A DNA stretch of 64,000 bases from Phoronis australis (lineage: Eukaryota > Phoronida > Phoronidae): NCBI GenBank assembly GCA_002633005.1, contig NMRA01000369.1, forward strand, positions 151,881-215,880. Direction: 5' to 3'. The position numbers and the translations under genes are program-made. Within the stretch, counting starts at the first letter, position 1. Each line of letters starts with the position of its first letter. The notes under the pieces were generated by a model. The model ran no database searches. It was not told the origin of the DNA and saw only the letters and a list, made by a program, of their open reading frames with translations. Below are positions 11,047-24,468 of this stretch, one piece after another.

Positions 11047-13380
11047 AAGGGGAAAAGTCGTTTTTAGCTGGTACTGTAAAACTCGCTTCAGCTTTGTCTT
11101 CACTTATGCTCGGAGAAAATCCTGCTGCACAGTTGACTGTTTTAATTTCTGCATTTATCCATTTCCATTAGTTGGAATTTGCATTACTTTCATGAAATTT
11201 CTCAGTCGGTGATTAATTACATGTGACTCGAGAACCTTTCGCGCAAAAGATTACTTAAGCTATGTATGAATTCAAAGCATTTTGAAACTCACTTATTTTT
11301 GTGTGACAGTTACTTTGTCACATTCTCACCAAAACGATGTTGCAGTGGACTCATGCTCTCTATTCTGGTATGCTCGAGTGACAAGCGTTGCTTTCCCGCA
11401 TTTTGTTTACACATCACCAAAATATCTGTGATGTCACCCCAGCTTTGTAAACTGACAATTGCATTTGAAAAATGGTATCAGCACTGTAGATGAAATCCCC
11501 CGAATTTAGGAGACATGACGTGGCATTCCCCTGTAACTATGGCAATGCTGTGGTGGATCTAACTGTTATGATGGCTGAGCATTTTGGACGTGAAGGGGCA
11601 ACTAGTCCAAATATTGGCTTAGACTTTTTCGGACAGTTTTAAATTGTGGGTGTTGTTCACACACTATAGCTTACTGAAAGCAGTTCTTTGTGAACCCTGC
11701 TCTTCATAATACAACTGTCCCAGTTGAACTGTGTAACTAAACACAGCTTAGCAAAGGGTTCTTGGTACTGGTTGAGAGGATAACTGTTTAATTAGCCCCT
11801 GTGGATCCATGAATAAATGAGCTGGGAATTAGTGTGAACAGCATGAAGGTTAGCAACATACAAACACCACTTTGTCATTCCTTTCATTGAATCAAATCGT
11901 GTTTTAGTGGAAAATTTACGCCAAAGTCATTGGTTTTCCTCAGTCAACAATGTGCATTGTTGATACAGCCCAGTGTAGGGTTCATCTGTGTTTTGAATAG
12001 AGTGTAAATAATAGGATTTAACACATTTTATCAGTAGGATTTTTTGTTGTATTTGTATTTTTGTATTGTAATATATTCCGTAATCGTGGTTGAGGTTTGT
12101 CATGACAGTTCTAAATTACTGGCGGCGGAATACCTCTGAATAGAATAAAATGGAATAAATCAGAAATCCAAAGTTATGGTGGAGGTCTAGTAGAAATCAT
12201 GGTAATGACTTTAGTGGAAGATATTAAAATTATGCCATGAATATAATTTTCTGTAATGTTGGTGTGTATCATGTAACACTTTTGACTGTGCGTTGAACTG
12301 AGTGTTGGTAAAGTGCCTACTGTTTTTATTATTTGTACTTACTGTTTGTATATCAAACTGTCATTTATTTCACAGGCACTAAGTGTTACTGTAGGCTACA
12401 TACAGTTGCGCCCTCTCACAGCAAACATGGATTATGTTTACTCACTTATAACAGCCCTTTTACAATTTGATTCGGTCACAGTGAATGTTTTAGAAAGGTT
12501 GCGTTAGGGTTCATTGTGATGCAGGTTGATAGTAGAAAGAGTTGGCTGGCTATGGAGTTATAGTTCTCAGTGACGAGGTGGTGAAGATTTAGTGTTACCT
12601 CGTCTTGTGTGTGCTGATATGAACTCGCTTTCTGCCGAAATTTCTTCATTTTGACTGAGATCACTTGGGTCTCTCAAACTGCTTCTTACTCTCATTAGAA
12701 AAGATTTTAGTCTTTTGAGGAACCGACAATTTGTTATGGCTCGAGATTAGACTCGTTGCTTAGAATGACCTGGATTGACCTATGTTATTGAGGCTGGGCA
12801 ATAATAAGGAATGGCCAGATGTTTCAGCCGAGAAATGACTAACAACTTGAAACCACCTCAGGGCTTGGAATTTTCCTCTTTTAAAAGGATTTCCTCTTTT
12901 TTGGTTTCAATTTTGTCTTATTTGATTTCAAGGTTCCTCTTTTTCCTCTCTTTTTTATCATTATTTTTACTTTATTCATGCAGAAACGTTTATTTCAATT
13001 ACATTTTACAATGCAAAAAATATTTCTATCACACAAGCCTATTTATTTTTGGAACCGTACTTAAACTGGAATTTTTTTTTCTCTTATTTTGTCTTTGGTC
13101 ATTCCAAGCCCTGCAACTATGGCAAGTGATCTCAGTCAGGCAACTTGGTCTTTTTGGTGAAAGGCGAGTTGATGACAGTTTTTAATTACTGTAATTCTCA
13201 CTTATTTGCCACAAAAATAATTGTCGTTTTTACAATTATGAAAGGCTGTTTACCTTGCTGCATGGAAACTACCAAATGTTGTTATATGACATCTACACAC
13301 TGCAAAAAAATGAAATCTAACTAAATATAATTTTACTGGTAGGTCATAGTGTGTATGGTAAAAAAGTGAAGAATTTCTGT
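11047..13380. other. Non-coding stretch; no feature recognised
   Basis: Open frames here (for example 12811-13185) are low-complexity, with Ser/Phe/Leu-rich T-tract translations, and show no recognisable domain. Confidence 0.45.
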
Positions 13381-13394
13381 NCCCCCCCCCCCCC
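13381..13394. repeat. Poly-C tract with assembly N
   Basis: A single N is followed by a run of Cs. The sequence just after it (GGGGGTCTGGGGGCTC at about 13433) resembles GC-rich ends also seen near 24345 and 52380, so it is probably the degenerate end of a dispersed repeat. Confidence 0.6.
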
Positions 13395-14973
13395 ACTGCT
13401 GCGCCGTCCATCGTCATTGGCAGTGCACCACAGGGGGTCTGGGGGCTCAATAGCTCCCCTCGCTGGTTCCCTGCGTGCCGTTAGGTGGTCAGTAGCCAGC
13501 ACGCAGGTGTCACTTAATTTTCCTCGGGAAATTTTTTTTACACCGGCGTTTCTGATTGGCTAGTCGAATTGTCAACAGGCAGCGCTATACGCAAACAAAC
13601 TGGCATCATAGATACTCTGTAGTCTATGCTAGCTGGCGTGATTGATGGACTGAAGTGTAAATGAGGACTGTTGTGTATGACAAATCGGTGCTTAAAATTT
13701 ATGTTCAGGAAATGTTAATCCTAGAAATTATGGTTGCGCCTTCTTTCTATTGTCGACTTTTGTTTACAATACTCTCCTGTATTCATACAGTATGAATATC
13801 ACACCGGTTAAATCGGCCAGATATGTGTTTATTGTACATGGAAGTGCTTCAAGCACACGGCTATTAAACATCACTGAAGAAACGAAATAGTTGCTGCGAC
13901 GCCACTTGCATGGCAAGGCTAAAAATCGCTCACAGTCCGCCATTTTTTCACGGTGTTGTAAAACTAACCAATGACTACTGAGGTTACATCAACCAATGCT
14001 AAAGCGCGTCTCCCTGCGTGATACCTGCATGCTGACTTGGCACGAGGGGACTAGCGAGAATAGCTTCCCCACTCATTTCAGTGCTGCGCTGCCCATGCGC
14101 ATTTTTCACTGACAATGTTTTCTTGTCGTGAACTGCAATTCCTTTCAATAGCAGGAGACGTTCTGCATACAGTGCAATGAATAGAAACTCTGTTATTGGA
14201 CTTTAAATACTACCATTGTTCATGTTATACAAAATACGTCCATTAGAATGTAATTGCAGTGTGTTGGAAAGCTCATTAGAAAATGCTTGTAGTCATGACA
14301 ACATAAAGCTGTTAGTAAAAACACCTGTGTGGTTCGTGGGGGGAGTAGCTTTAATTATTAGACAGGAGCGACACTCGTCTTTGTGCCACCAACTCCACAA
14401 TGGAATATCTGTTTCTTTGGCATTGCCAAACCTTTCGTCTTTTTGTAACATGTGTTGTGAAGGTTTCAATAAACACTCAGAAAGACAGCTTTCCTTTTCA
14501 TTGCATGGTGAACGTCCTCGTGTTTCATTGGAAGTTAACGAGGCAAAGTGGTTCCCTGGAGCTATTTTCCGTTTGGCTGATATCTTGCAAGTTTGACCAG
14601 GTCACAAATCATGTTAAGATATAGTCGTCCATAGTCTCTCTCATAGAAGTACTAATTTCATATAGCAGGAGACTGAAGGAATTTTAGGTTTAGTCACCAA
14701 ACCATAATTGAGTATCCTTTGAAAAAGGTAGGGTGTCAGTTACCTTCGTTTTTTTCGGACAGTTAAGCAGAGTTTTAAATAAATTAAATGATAAGTTTTT
14801 CGTTAGCATCTCTATCGGAGAATTCTCGTGAAAACTAGGCGTGATAGTGATATTCTGTTCAGGTGACATTAGGCTCCAGGCGGTGACTAAAAAATTCCGC
14901 ATCATTTTTCGCTGGTGTCAATTGGAATTTTTTACCGTATCTTTGAGGAACGCTTTTTTAAATCACATAACGT
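13395..14973. other. Non-coding stretch with one unexplained open frame
   Basis: The frame at 14216-14596 (+, 126 codons) is the longest here. It is Cys- and His-containing but has no order of residues that I can match to a zinc-finger or transposase family, and no convincing splice sites. It is treated as unassigned. Confidence 0.35.
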
Positions 14974-15028
14974 TGATTCGAACCGGGGACCTTCGCGCCC
15001 TCAGCCAAACCCTCTGCCGGACGAGCCA
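14974..15028 (-). repeat. tRNA(Pro)-like fragment (SINE head or tRNA pseudogene)
   Basis: On the minus strand the sequence starts GGCTCGTCCGG, like the acceptor and D arm of tRNA-Pro, and runs to a B-box match GGTTCGAATC. The 3' acceptor strand that should pair with GGCTCGT is absent, so it is not an intact tRNA gene. A tRNA-derived SINE fragment is likely. Confidence 0.55.
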
Positions 15029-16885
15029 AGTCTTATTGAACGGTGGGATTTGTTAAGCATAACCGGGTAAGTCACTAACCTTGATTGCGCCGAATGTCTA
15101 GCAGAGTCTAATTGGCGATTGGCATTAAAATAAAAAACGCAACGTGTTTTATGGCTCTGATCAGTAACTTTAAAAAATCTATCCCTACCAACAATTATCC
15201 CGAAATGCCGTAAAACGATAATGTCGCAAACCAACGTTTTGCTTGAAAACTAATTGTTATAGGGTAGCGTGTTACAAGTGAAAATCCGAATTTTCTTTCA
15301 TGACACCTGAATTATGACAATGAAGCACGTTGGTCTGATATTAAAAGTGCAATGAGTCAAAGAAATTTGTTATGGCTCAGATTTTAGTCTACGTCGTAAA
15401 CGTCGAATTTCAGAACGTTATGGCGTGGTACTGGCGCTGTGGGTGGGTTGAATAACAAAATTGATGGCGGATGGCGAAAGATGATGATTAATTTGTAAGA
15501 GCAAAACCGGCCTTCACTAAATGATGTGGTGTATTTTAATGTGTTTTGTATATATTAATTAAATTATTTGTATCAGTTGTTATGAGACTAAAATTTTCAC
15601 AAAAAATGAAAAGCCAGGAGTGATGACTAAAAATAAAGATGCAATTATTCTTAAAAACCGATGATACATGTCAAAAGCATAATATTTTATGAGTGTCTTT
15701 TATGACTGAGATGTTACTGAAGATCTCCCCGGAAAAAGACTGAGTGAACTACATGGAAATCACCAAAAAGTAGTCGTAATTAAAGCTGGCACGAAAAAGG
15801 TAGGTACGATGAAATCTATACGTGTCGCCATTCAAATTCAATTGGCACGGATTGGGACTAGTTTTAGGCGACCTAAAAATGGTTTGCTCTCGATCGCTTT
15901 TTCCTAATTCATTTGCTCCGTGATGGACTGTTCCACTGGTAAACATTTTATAGTTCTGTTTCGCCGCGCTCATTCTTGTTGCCACAAATACCTGTCGTAT
16001 TCAGCCTGGCTGCCACTGAAAATTTTGTTCTTTTTTCAGCTAAACTTATCAAATAAATATTTCGAATCACGCACACATTTGACGGTAGGTAGCAAGGGGG
16101 AAGACAAACTGAATTTCATTCTATTAGGTCTTACTAGTTAATTGCGGTTTTTAATTTTTTGTAATAACGAACACGAAAGACAAAAACTAGAACAAACAAT
16201 GCGCAGACTATTGTTTTATTCGTTTGTTGCGACAATGATCAGTTTAAAAAATAATCTCATGTCTTATTTGAAAATTTTGTTCAAGAACTGTTGATCGCTT
16301 CATTAACAATACAGATTGGATTTTGTTATACATTGTATCAGGTAGCTGACCTACCTGGAGTAAATTATTAGGCAAAAACTGAAGGTGCTAATTCCTATGG
16401 TGTGAAGGAGTTGCCCTCCTTCACGACATTTCCTACTGCGGTAGCTAAGGTCTAGATACCCCAAACCGCACCAGCGAATTTATACATGCCTCGATCCTAC
16501 AACAGATACACCAAGTATTGTCCAACAATTAAAGTCCAATTAAGAAGGCGAGGTAGCGTTGACGAAGGAACTAACTTTAGTTTATTGTGCTGGCAAAGAC
16601 TTCGTCAATACCTCTGGGAAGGCCTACAGCGTTGTTTCGCGTTGGCGGCGAGTCAAGTCGGCTGTGGCTTGTCAACATGAATAGGCCAATAGCATACACC
16701 TTGACTTAATATTGAACACTTTAAATTGACATTATCGGAAACAAAAGTGATTTTCCAGGATCAGCTCCAGCGCGCATTCACGCTAGAAACCTTCGCGGTG
16801 GCAGTCAAGCCCTCGGGCAATTACATCGCCTGTGTACGCCACCTTTACCTCAAAGAATTCGTCCAATCATAAGAAAGATGAAAAT
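15029..16885. other. Non-coding stretch; no feature recognised
   Basis: No exon or repeat with clear boundaries was seen. Short open frames show no recognisable domain. Confidence 0.4.
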
Positions 16886-17052
16886 ATGTGCCCGGATAAA
16901 TAACATTTCCACCCAGGCTGAAATTTCAATCCGGGTATAAATAATTCGTATCTAACTTGAAATACCTTCCACCCGGCTGGAAACTATTTCCGCCTAGGTT
17001 GAAATAATTTCCTCCCGGGAGGAAATTATTTTCGCCCGGGTGGAAATTATTG
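16886..17052. repeat. Diverged 21-bp tandem repeat, about 8 units
   Basis: Units of 20-21 bp approximate CCNCCCGGGNTGAAATAATTT. The last four units (from about 16969) are well aligned with a 21-bp step and alternate CCCGGG-type and AAATTATTT-type halves, each partly palindromic. Earlier units are more diverged. Confidence 0.7.
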
Positions 17053-17164
17053 AAATTCTTTTAACACATCACGGTTTAGCAATGATTCTTAAAATTATTT
17101 AATTAATTAAGAAATTGAAGGTAAATTCTCTGTTCTTTGGAAAAATACATTATTTCGAGCATGG

Positions 17165-17305
17165 GCGCAATGATACGCGGTAAAATGTAACAAGTTGTTA
17201 CATTTTACGTAGTTGTTACATTTTACGTCGAATGCACATGCGATAAATGTACCATTGTTACATTTTACGAAACCAACGTCATATTCATTGTTACAAAGAA
17301 AATGA
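17165..17305 (+). repeat. Inverted repeat arm with GTAAAATGTAACA motifs (left)
   Basis: Contains four or more copies of the 13-mer GTAAAATGTAACA, in both orientations, and the block TCGAATGCACATG. The whole stretch returns in reverse orientation at 19782-19975. The two arms could be the ends of a roughly 2.8-kb element or two opposed copies of a small one. Confidence 0.65.
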
Positions 17306-17621
17306 CCAAAATCAATATCAAGTGGTATCTTATACGGCTAGGGAACTCGAGTATTTTTGGATACCTACCCGTTTAAAGAGTGTGTTCGGGCAGAAAAGTT
17401 ACCCATTTAGAGACTAATTTTGTGTAAAAAAAACTCACATTTTCGCAGTCGTTCTCCAAAAATTCAGAAAAGGTAACCTTTTAGAGAGTATTTTGTCTAA
17501 AATAGCATCATTTTGGAGAGTATTTTTGCTGTGAAAAAACTTCCGTTTGGCGGCACGTTTCGTATACCTCTTCTATAGGAATGCCGTACGGGCTGACACG
17601 GCATGAATCTGGCTACACATT

Positions 17622-17712
17622 ATCATTTTTATTACTATTACATTACTATTATTACCATTACTACTATTGCTGCTACTACTACTATTACTACTTTCACTAG
17701 TATTACTGGTTA
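17622..17712. repeat. Imperfect trinucleotide repeat (TAC/TAT)n
   Basis: A run of ATTACTATT, TACTAC and related triplets over about 90 bases; an ordinary microsatellite. Confidence 0.8.
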
Positions 17713-19781
17713 TCGGCTTCGTTATTATCAATAATACTTTAAAATTTATTTAACGAGGACACAGTGCAATATACACAATATATGTTCAGCAAAGTGCTAA
17801 TACACCATTGCCCTCAAAGATTTTAAAATCATCTCATTTATGGTTCAATGTTTTCACCGGGCTTCCCATAATGGACAGCGAGTGCTGTTTAAAAAGGATT
17901 TTAAAGGGGCTCCTATGTTCAGTTTTAACGATATTGTGAGAAACGTCGTGGCAGCAGTGGATGCAGAGTAGGCCTATTATTTTTTGGAAACGAGGAGGTT
18001 GAGATTTAAAATCTTGTTTAGACGTGCGCCACATCAAAAATTTATTATTCCTGAACTATCGGCAACCGCGGTGTTGTTTGTAAATATAACTATATCCTTC
18101 TGTAGTTTGAAACGAAGAACTGATTTCAGACTGTACATGTAATTTTTTACTTGCGACTTGCAGCTAAACGAGAGGATATTTACCGTGTTATCATTTTTGT
18201 CTCTGGTGGAAGACATTCCTTTTCAAAGAACTAGGGCTCGTTTTACAATGATGTGTACGTTCAAAAATCGCGTTAAGTTGAACTCTGGAGGCAGACAGTT
18301 TTCGAGAATTAGCGACTAGTCGGCTATGATGATGACTGCGGTCACCGGGTCACTAGAAGAGCTGGTAACGGACAAACAAAACAGGCAACAATTTCATGTG
18401 GAATGGGCCCCAATATTCTTAAAAAGACACAGTGATTTAACCGAGTGATTTGAATTAGGTTTCATTAAGAGTTGGTTGTATGGAACAAAAACGGCCAACG
18501 TCGATGTCAGCGATGTTTAATACGCTCTTTATATGCGATGTACATGTACATGTAGCAATAGGGTTAGTATACGAAAATCACTTATCTGCCTACAACCACG
18601 CGTGTTGTGGACGGCGAGCTGCAACACAAAAATGTCGCCTCATGAGACACATGACTTCACGTCCATTAATACTAGAATGTCCAATCACTGTCTTTATTTA
18701 TATGTGCTTCAGTCTAACGAACATTGACTAAAAACCAATTTTAATTGATGTTTTATCCTAAAAGACAATAGAAAAAGAAAGTGCATGTTTTTGTAGTCCA
18801 AAAGGCCCACAGTCAGCTTTTTCGGACTAGTGTTCCTTTAAGCTATCGACCTAGACCCGGTTTGAGGAAAATGATTGTGTCCTTTCAGAGTGCCAAACTA
18901 TTTTTAAATCCCCAGCTAGGCATCCCATTTGTACATATACACATCACGGTTTCACCTGCTGTTACCACCACTATTACAGACAGGTTTGACATCATAGGGA
19001 CAATAATATTTCTTTCAGGTGTTTAAAACACGTTTCTATGTGCCCCCACTTTTTTAAACTATTGGCTCGCCCTTCTCAAAGGCGATCTTTTGCTGTTGCA
19101 CGGGCAAAATCTGTCAACCTGCCCGCAAATAAATGCATGCTTTTTTTCTTTCACCACTGACAATCTCTTTATCAGAAATTGTCATTCGTAACTAAGGTGG
19201 TAGACAGAATCCATCGGCATCAGAAACTTTGGTCTTGCTCTTTTTGTGTGGAGCATTAGCGATGACTCCAAGCCAGTAAAACATTGGCTGAAATAAATCA
19301 AACTATCGAGGACTAAAACGGGTGTTTTTTCTATCAAATTGTCTTCCGAAATTGACTTCTCCGTTAAAAAATATTATTGTCGTTTGTTCCCGAAGAAATA
19401 CGATAAATATTAACCAAAGTGCGATTTCATTGTTTCTGTTGTACTTACCAAGGTAAGTGTGTTTACCGTAATGCAGTATACACAATTGGTTTATGACCTG
19501 TGAGCGTCAACAAAAGATTGCAAGAACGCTTTAACATTAAAAACTTGTTACCTGATCCTGGAAACTCCTTTCCTCTGGAGTTGAAACTGTACGGGGTACA
19601 TTTTTGATTATACCAAGAAACTACTCATGTTAAAAAACAATGGAAAGTACATAGGGACAAATCTATAAATTCGACCTGGCACATTTGATAGAATTTCATT
19701 CAAACAACCCGTGAAAGAAGGCATTAAGTGTGTGAACCGTCTTCCTCCGTGTGGAAAATATCATACAAACTCATGAAATAT
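17713..19781. other. Sequence between the GTAAAATGTAACA arms; no transposase seen
   Basis: No long open frame or recognisable transposase motif lies between the two inverted arms. If they bound one element, it is a non-autonomous or decayed one. Confidence 0.4.
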
Positions 19782-19975
19782 GACGTCGCTTTCGTAAAAT
19801 GTAACAATGGTACATTTCTCGCCATGTGCATTCGACATAAATTGTAATAAATACATAAAATTTAACAATTTGTTACATTGTAGGAGAGGTCCTAGCAACA
19901 TTAAATGTACATTGTAACAATTGTTACATTTTACGAAATTGTTACATTTTACGGCGTACCAGTGCACCAACTGTA
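19782..19975 (-). repeat. Inverted repeat arm with GTAAAATGTAACA motifs (right)
   Basis: Reverse-complement counterpart of 17165-17305. The matching blocks include the motif pair around AATGTACCATTGTTACATTT and the block TCGAATGCACATG. It carries an extra internal segment of about 50 bp relative to the left arm. Confidence 0.65.
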
Positions 19976-20314
19976 AGCCAGCTGAGTACATAAAAGAACG
20001 ACAGCTGTCGTGCCACTTTGTGTTGTTCTTGTCAATGTTCTGTTATACTATCTGGTTTCTTACGAATAACTGACAATCTAAGTTAAGGATCTCCACCAAA
20101 CTATCATGAAGAGTTTACACCACGGAACTATGATTTTGGAATGAATTGCCCCAAATTGTGGTTGGACATGTTGTTTATACAAATGCACTTTCTATAAGTG
20201 CGACTTTTATTGCGGGTGAAATCACAGGAGAGCGAATGCCCGGTAGGTTCTGACACTGAGTCCATCAGACTCTCCCACCCTCCCTCCCTCCCTCCNTTGA
20301 CAGGTGTATTTTTG

Positions 20315-20440
20315 GCACTAAAGGAAAATGCTTTGATATCAACAGAAATTTAAAATCTTTACGGGGGCACCGTAAAAAATATTCAGTGAGCAAACTGAAT
20401 TTTGTTTAAGTAACAGAGAATCACTCTGAATGCAATTTAA
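20315..20440 (+). repeat. Local direct repeat, copy 1
   Basis: About 120 bp, including AAAATGCTTTGATATC and a block ending TGCAATTTAATCTG. It recurs at 20985-21100, diverged, about 670 bp downstream. A poly-CCCT tract with an N (20296) precedes it. Confidence 0.6.
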
Positions 20441-20984
20441 TCTGTTTTTTGTGTTCCAGGTAATGTCTATAGGAACGACTGACGCTAGTTATTCCCACAG
20501 GCCAAGTTCACCAAAGTTCAGCTCAAGGCGTGACTCGGCGTTCAAAGGGGCATGGAACGCGAAAACTCGTAAAATACCTTTTAAAATACTTTTTAAACAA
20601 CTCATAAGTCGTGGCGAATCTTTTTCTTCTTGGGGATGTTAACCTGAGAGTTATTCACCTTGAGTATTGTAAGAATTTTTTTTTGTAAAAATCGTCAAAT
20701 TCACCATTTTTGAAGCACACACAAAATAATAACTCTTTCATCCAATACAGTTTTTAAATTCTCCGCCCCTAACTATGAGCTAAAAGTTGTAGGACTGGCT
20801 ACTCCATGAAATCGATATGGTTTTGTATACTTCAAATTGTCAAAGGTCGTATTTTCTAATGTAAGTGATATGTCCTTTTGTTTAGGTCTTGCCATACCAA
20901 ATGATGAGACGTGCTTTGTCGTGTGATAGAAAAATCACCAAAATGACGCGGTGCAGTTGAAAGATTTTTTTAGAAATTTGAAAC

Positions 20985-21100
20985 TAAACGAAAAATGCTT
21001 TGACATCGAAAGAAATTCAAAATGCGTAAAAATACCCGGTAAAGAGTTTGACTTCTGTTTCAGTAGCAGAGAACCACTTTGAATAATGCAATTTAGTCTC
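20985..21100 (+). repeat. Local direct repeat, copy 2
   Basis: Diverged copy of 20315-20440 in the same orientation (AAAATGCTTTGACATC to TGCAATTTAGTCT). No coding function is visible in either copy. Confidence 0.6.
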
Positions 21101-24100
21101 TTTTCCATTAAACTTTAAGAAGTTTGTTCCGAAGAAATAACGAACTATCAGTTGTTTCTAAGTTCAACCACTAATGACGAATTGAGATCAATTTCAATTA
21201 CTGCATGTAGGTGACCTAATTTAAAACTTGCTTTTAGACAGAAAACACGAAACAGTTTAATTAATGCCACTTTAAGAAATTGTCACCACAAAGTAGTTGG
21301 ACAGAAACCACAAAAATATCAAATATCTTTAATCTTAAAAGACAGCACAATAATTATTACCAATTCTTGGACATATGTTGCACGCATCTTTGTATTTGAG
21401 CAATGGAACGGATCCTCTACATGAAGCCATTGTTTACTGTGCCTGTTGCAAAAGGAAGGAATAATTACTTCCGACGAGCACATTTGTTGTTCTTCGGTGC
21501 AATTTCGTGTCGTTGTTTTGCAGCAATTTTTTTTCCGCTTTCCTAAATCGATGCTAATCTCCATAACTATCATCGAAACGATTAGCACCTTGTTACAAGC
21601 CAATTTCTATCGCGTGGTCATGTAACTGAAGCAACTCTTAACTTAGAGATCGTTAGTCTCCGCGTAGGCGGAGTAAGGTTGCCCATGGCAGGTTGCCCCC
21701 CCCCCCTTCCTCAGCAAAAAACAACACCTTTTAATTGCTCAATCGCAAACGTCCATCGAAAACTGTGGTCATCCCCCGCAGATCCGCCAATGTCACTGTA
21801 GTGGCAAACGAGTAAAAGAAGAAAAATGTAACAGAGCACATGTATTAATTAAGAGTTTCCCGCCAGTATATGACGCCCATTTCTGCAAAAGTGCATTCTT
21901 CGATAACGCCTACGGAAAAGTCCCCAAGCCCTCGTGACTGGGTTGTATGCAGAGAATCATACATTTTCTTTGCTTCTGCTAGGTTTGAAAGTGGAGAGAT
22001 CCATGTTATCATTCCGCATCATCCTTCAAAAAAATCAGCTTTTGAAATGCGTTTCTAAGCTCGCGTTCAGTTCAAAAAGCGAACCATTTAACGCTACAGG
22101 TGGCACTGAATAGTTAGGCTGCGGCCGCGGCCAATTTGCACTGCCAAAATATTAAATTTTTGGGGTAGGCCACGTTTGGGGGCATTTTGTAGGTGGGCAT
22201 TGCATGTAGGTCCAGTGAATGTGGTTTGTTTGCATTTGTGAACATGCTGAGAATGAAAAAGGCCACTTTCTCGGTTGTAGCTGCCCTCTTCTTCAAGATG
22301 GCGGCCCCCGGTGGCAATTGTGCATTGCTGAGTAGTGACTGAGAAATTGGCTGCAATTTTAAGTAGCCCTCAAACGAGCCAGAATTTCCAAAAAACTAGT
22401 TGGTTGACAGTACTTTTGGACTACATTTTCGGAATCTGTAGGAAATTGGCTTTCAGAATCTATTGTTGGTTTTAGTCGTGCATTGGCAAGGAAGTGGTGT
22501 TTTTGGGGTGAAAAGTGCCCCTATTTTTCTTAGTCTAGCTTGGTTTTCAGTGGGATTGAAAGGGTCAAAAATACAAGAGAGGATAAAGTTTCTGCGCTCA
22601 TCTGCAGGGCTTTTTATGTGAAATAACTGAAAACATGTCATTCTTTGCATCCTGTTTTTGACAAAGTGAAGAAAAGGTGACAAATCAAGTGACGTGGGTT
22701 TTGCTGGGCAAAACCAAGTGAGAACTGTTCTGTGCCTCCACAGAACTGGGTATCACTGAGGACTGACTTCTGGGTTTGTAAGTAAGTGGCACTGCCTTAT
22801 TCCTTGAGATCATGCACGGCTCAAACAACGATAGACGTGATAATCGTAAGCTAACTTATAGAACATGGTCTCAAGCATTTAACGACTAGCAACGTCTTTT
22901 GAAGACCAAAAATAATCTTTATTTCATAACCGTAAGTACATGTAGTCTAAAACAAAAATTGTTTTCGTGACTGAAGGCGTGTTTGTAGCCGTTTTGCCTT
23001 CATTGCTGCTGACGACAATGGTTGCGTAGTTCACGCCACTCAGGTAAATATCCGAAATCCCAGAGTGCACTCGACAATAGTTTTTCACAGGGTGCGACTA
23101 GAAAATTTTCATTTCTATCCATTCAGATTGTGGACTCGAAAAAAGAACCCATTTGTAGGAATCTTGCGTGAAAAGTCACCCAATTTCGCAGGGATTTGAT
23201 CCAAAAAACACCACCCTGTGGTGTGGCCTTCTATAAACCTAACCCTTTAGTAGGCATTTTTGGACGGTTAAAATTTTAACCCATTAAGCTTGAAACAGTA
23301 CAAGACGTGCCATGCTGTCAAAAGTGAATAAATCTTGTGCGACAACATTTTCAAAAATGCAGATAACTAAGCTTTTGTAGTTGGAAAACGGAGCCTATTA
23401 TCAGATAGTTTTGACCACCAAAAGCGGTGCCTTTTTGAGTAACAATCTGTCAAACTAGGCCCGAGCCCTTCTATATAGAATTTTGTGAGAAAGGACAGTT
23501 TGCGGCAAGGAAACTGATTTTGAAGAAATTGTCGTTTTGATCTACGAGTCTCTTATGCCTCTTTCTCAGGTCAGTTACCCTCAAATCCGAAATATTTGTC
23601 TCAGATCACTCAAACTTTGCTTCAGAATTTTCTTTCTCCTGCACGTGTGCTTCTTTGTGAGGTCCTAGATATTTTTAGATGAGCATTCTGTTTTCTGAAA
23701 AACTCTTGTGTTGTGTAAATACCTGAATTCGGTGCACAAAGTCGTAACTTGGCGTTTTTTACAAGTCTAAACAGATATTTACGACCAGTCGTAAGTTTTG
23801 GTTACCTCAGTTTAGAAGACGTGAAAAACATCATGAAGTGTTGACATTTTAGTGAAACAAGCCCTGGCTGACGCATGACGTCAAAAGCGTTGTTTCTATT
23901 ACTGCAAACACAGAAATGCACTACATGTCTATGTTGTTATTTTATGCATTTGGGGACTTTGCAGATATAGGTACACATGTTTTTCTCAAGTATACGGGAC
24001 AACGGAAGTGACGGGCTTGAAAAGATCAATGAAATCTGGTATGTACATGCGTCATGTAGATATTGTTGACCAGTGCTGTCGACATCATGCCATGACCTGC

Positions 24101-24410
24101 AAACTTAAGACAAGTACATGAAGTGCTAGTTGTATGTGACGACCACAAAGCGCTTTGATTGTTGACAAGTGAGCATTTAGACTAACAAAGTTCATGATCG
24201 AATGCGCGTTTTGTCCGCATTCACATCGATCCTTGAGAATGAGTGCTGTGCCAAAACATCCTCTTGAAGCCTCGGCTGTCAAAGCTTTCCGCACACCACT
24301 GAACGACTCAATCAAGCACTCCAGGCCCGTAGCCAGGAGGGGGTCTGGGGGTTCGATCAAACCTCCTTCGCGGAAAAGGTCCAGCCCCAGCTATCCGTTA
24401 GAGATAGGGT
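21101..24410. other. Non-coding stretch; no gene recognised
   Basis: Contains a poly-C tract at about 21696-21708 and several short open frames without recognisable domains (for example 21319-21603 and 22114-22356 on the minus strand). The GC-rich block at 24327-24385 (GTAGCCAGGAGGGGGTCTGG) resembles repeat ends at 13430 and 52370. Confidence 0.45.
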
Positions 24411-24418
24411 ATAGATGG

Positions 24419-24468
24419 ACAACAACAACAGCAACAACAACAACAGCAACAACAACAACAACAACAAA
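24419..24468 (+). repeat. (CAA)n/(CAG)n microsatellite
   Basis: A 50-base run of ACA triplets with interspersed GCA. It follows a GC-rich repeat-end-like block and is probably a repeat tail. Confidence 0.85.

Noticed and set aside
14216-14596. 126-codon open frame as a zinc-finger or transposase gene
   Set aside because: The Cys/His positions do not form a known motif and no neighbouring exon fits.
14974-15028. Functional tRNA-Pro gene
   Set aside because: The 3' acceptor strand is missing.
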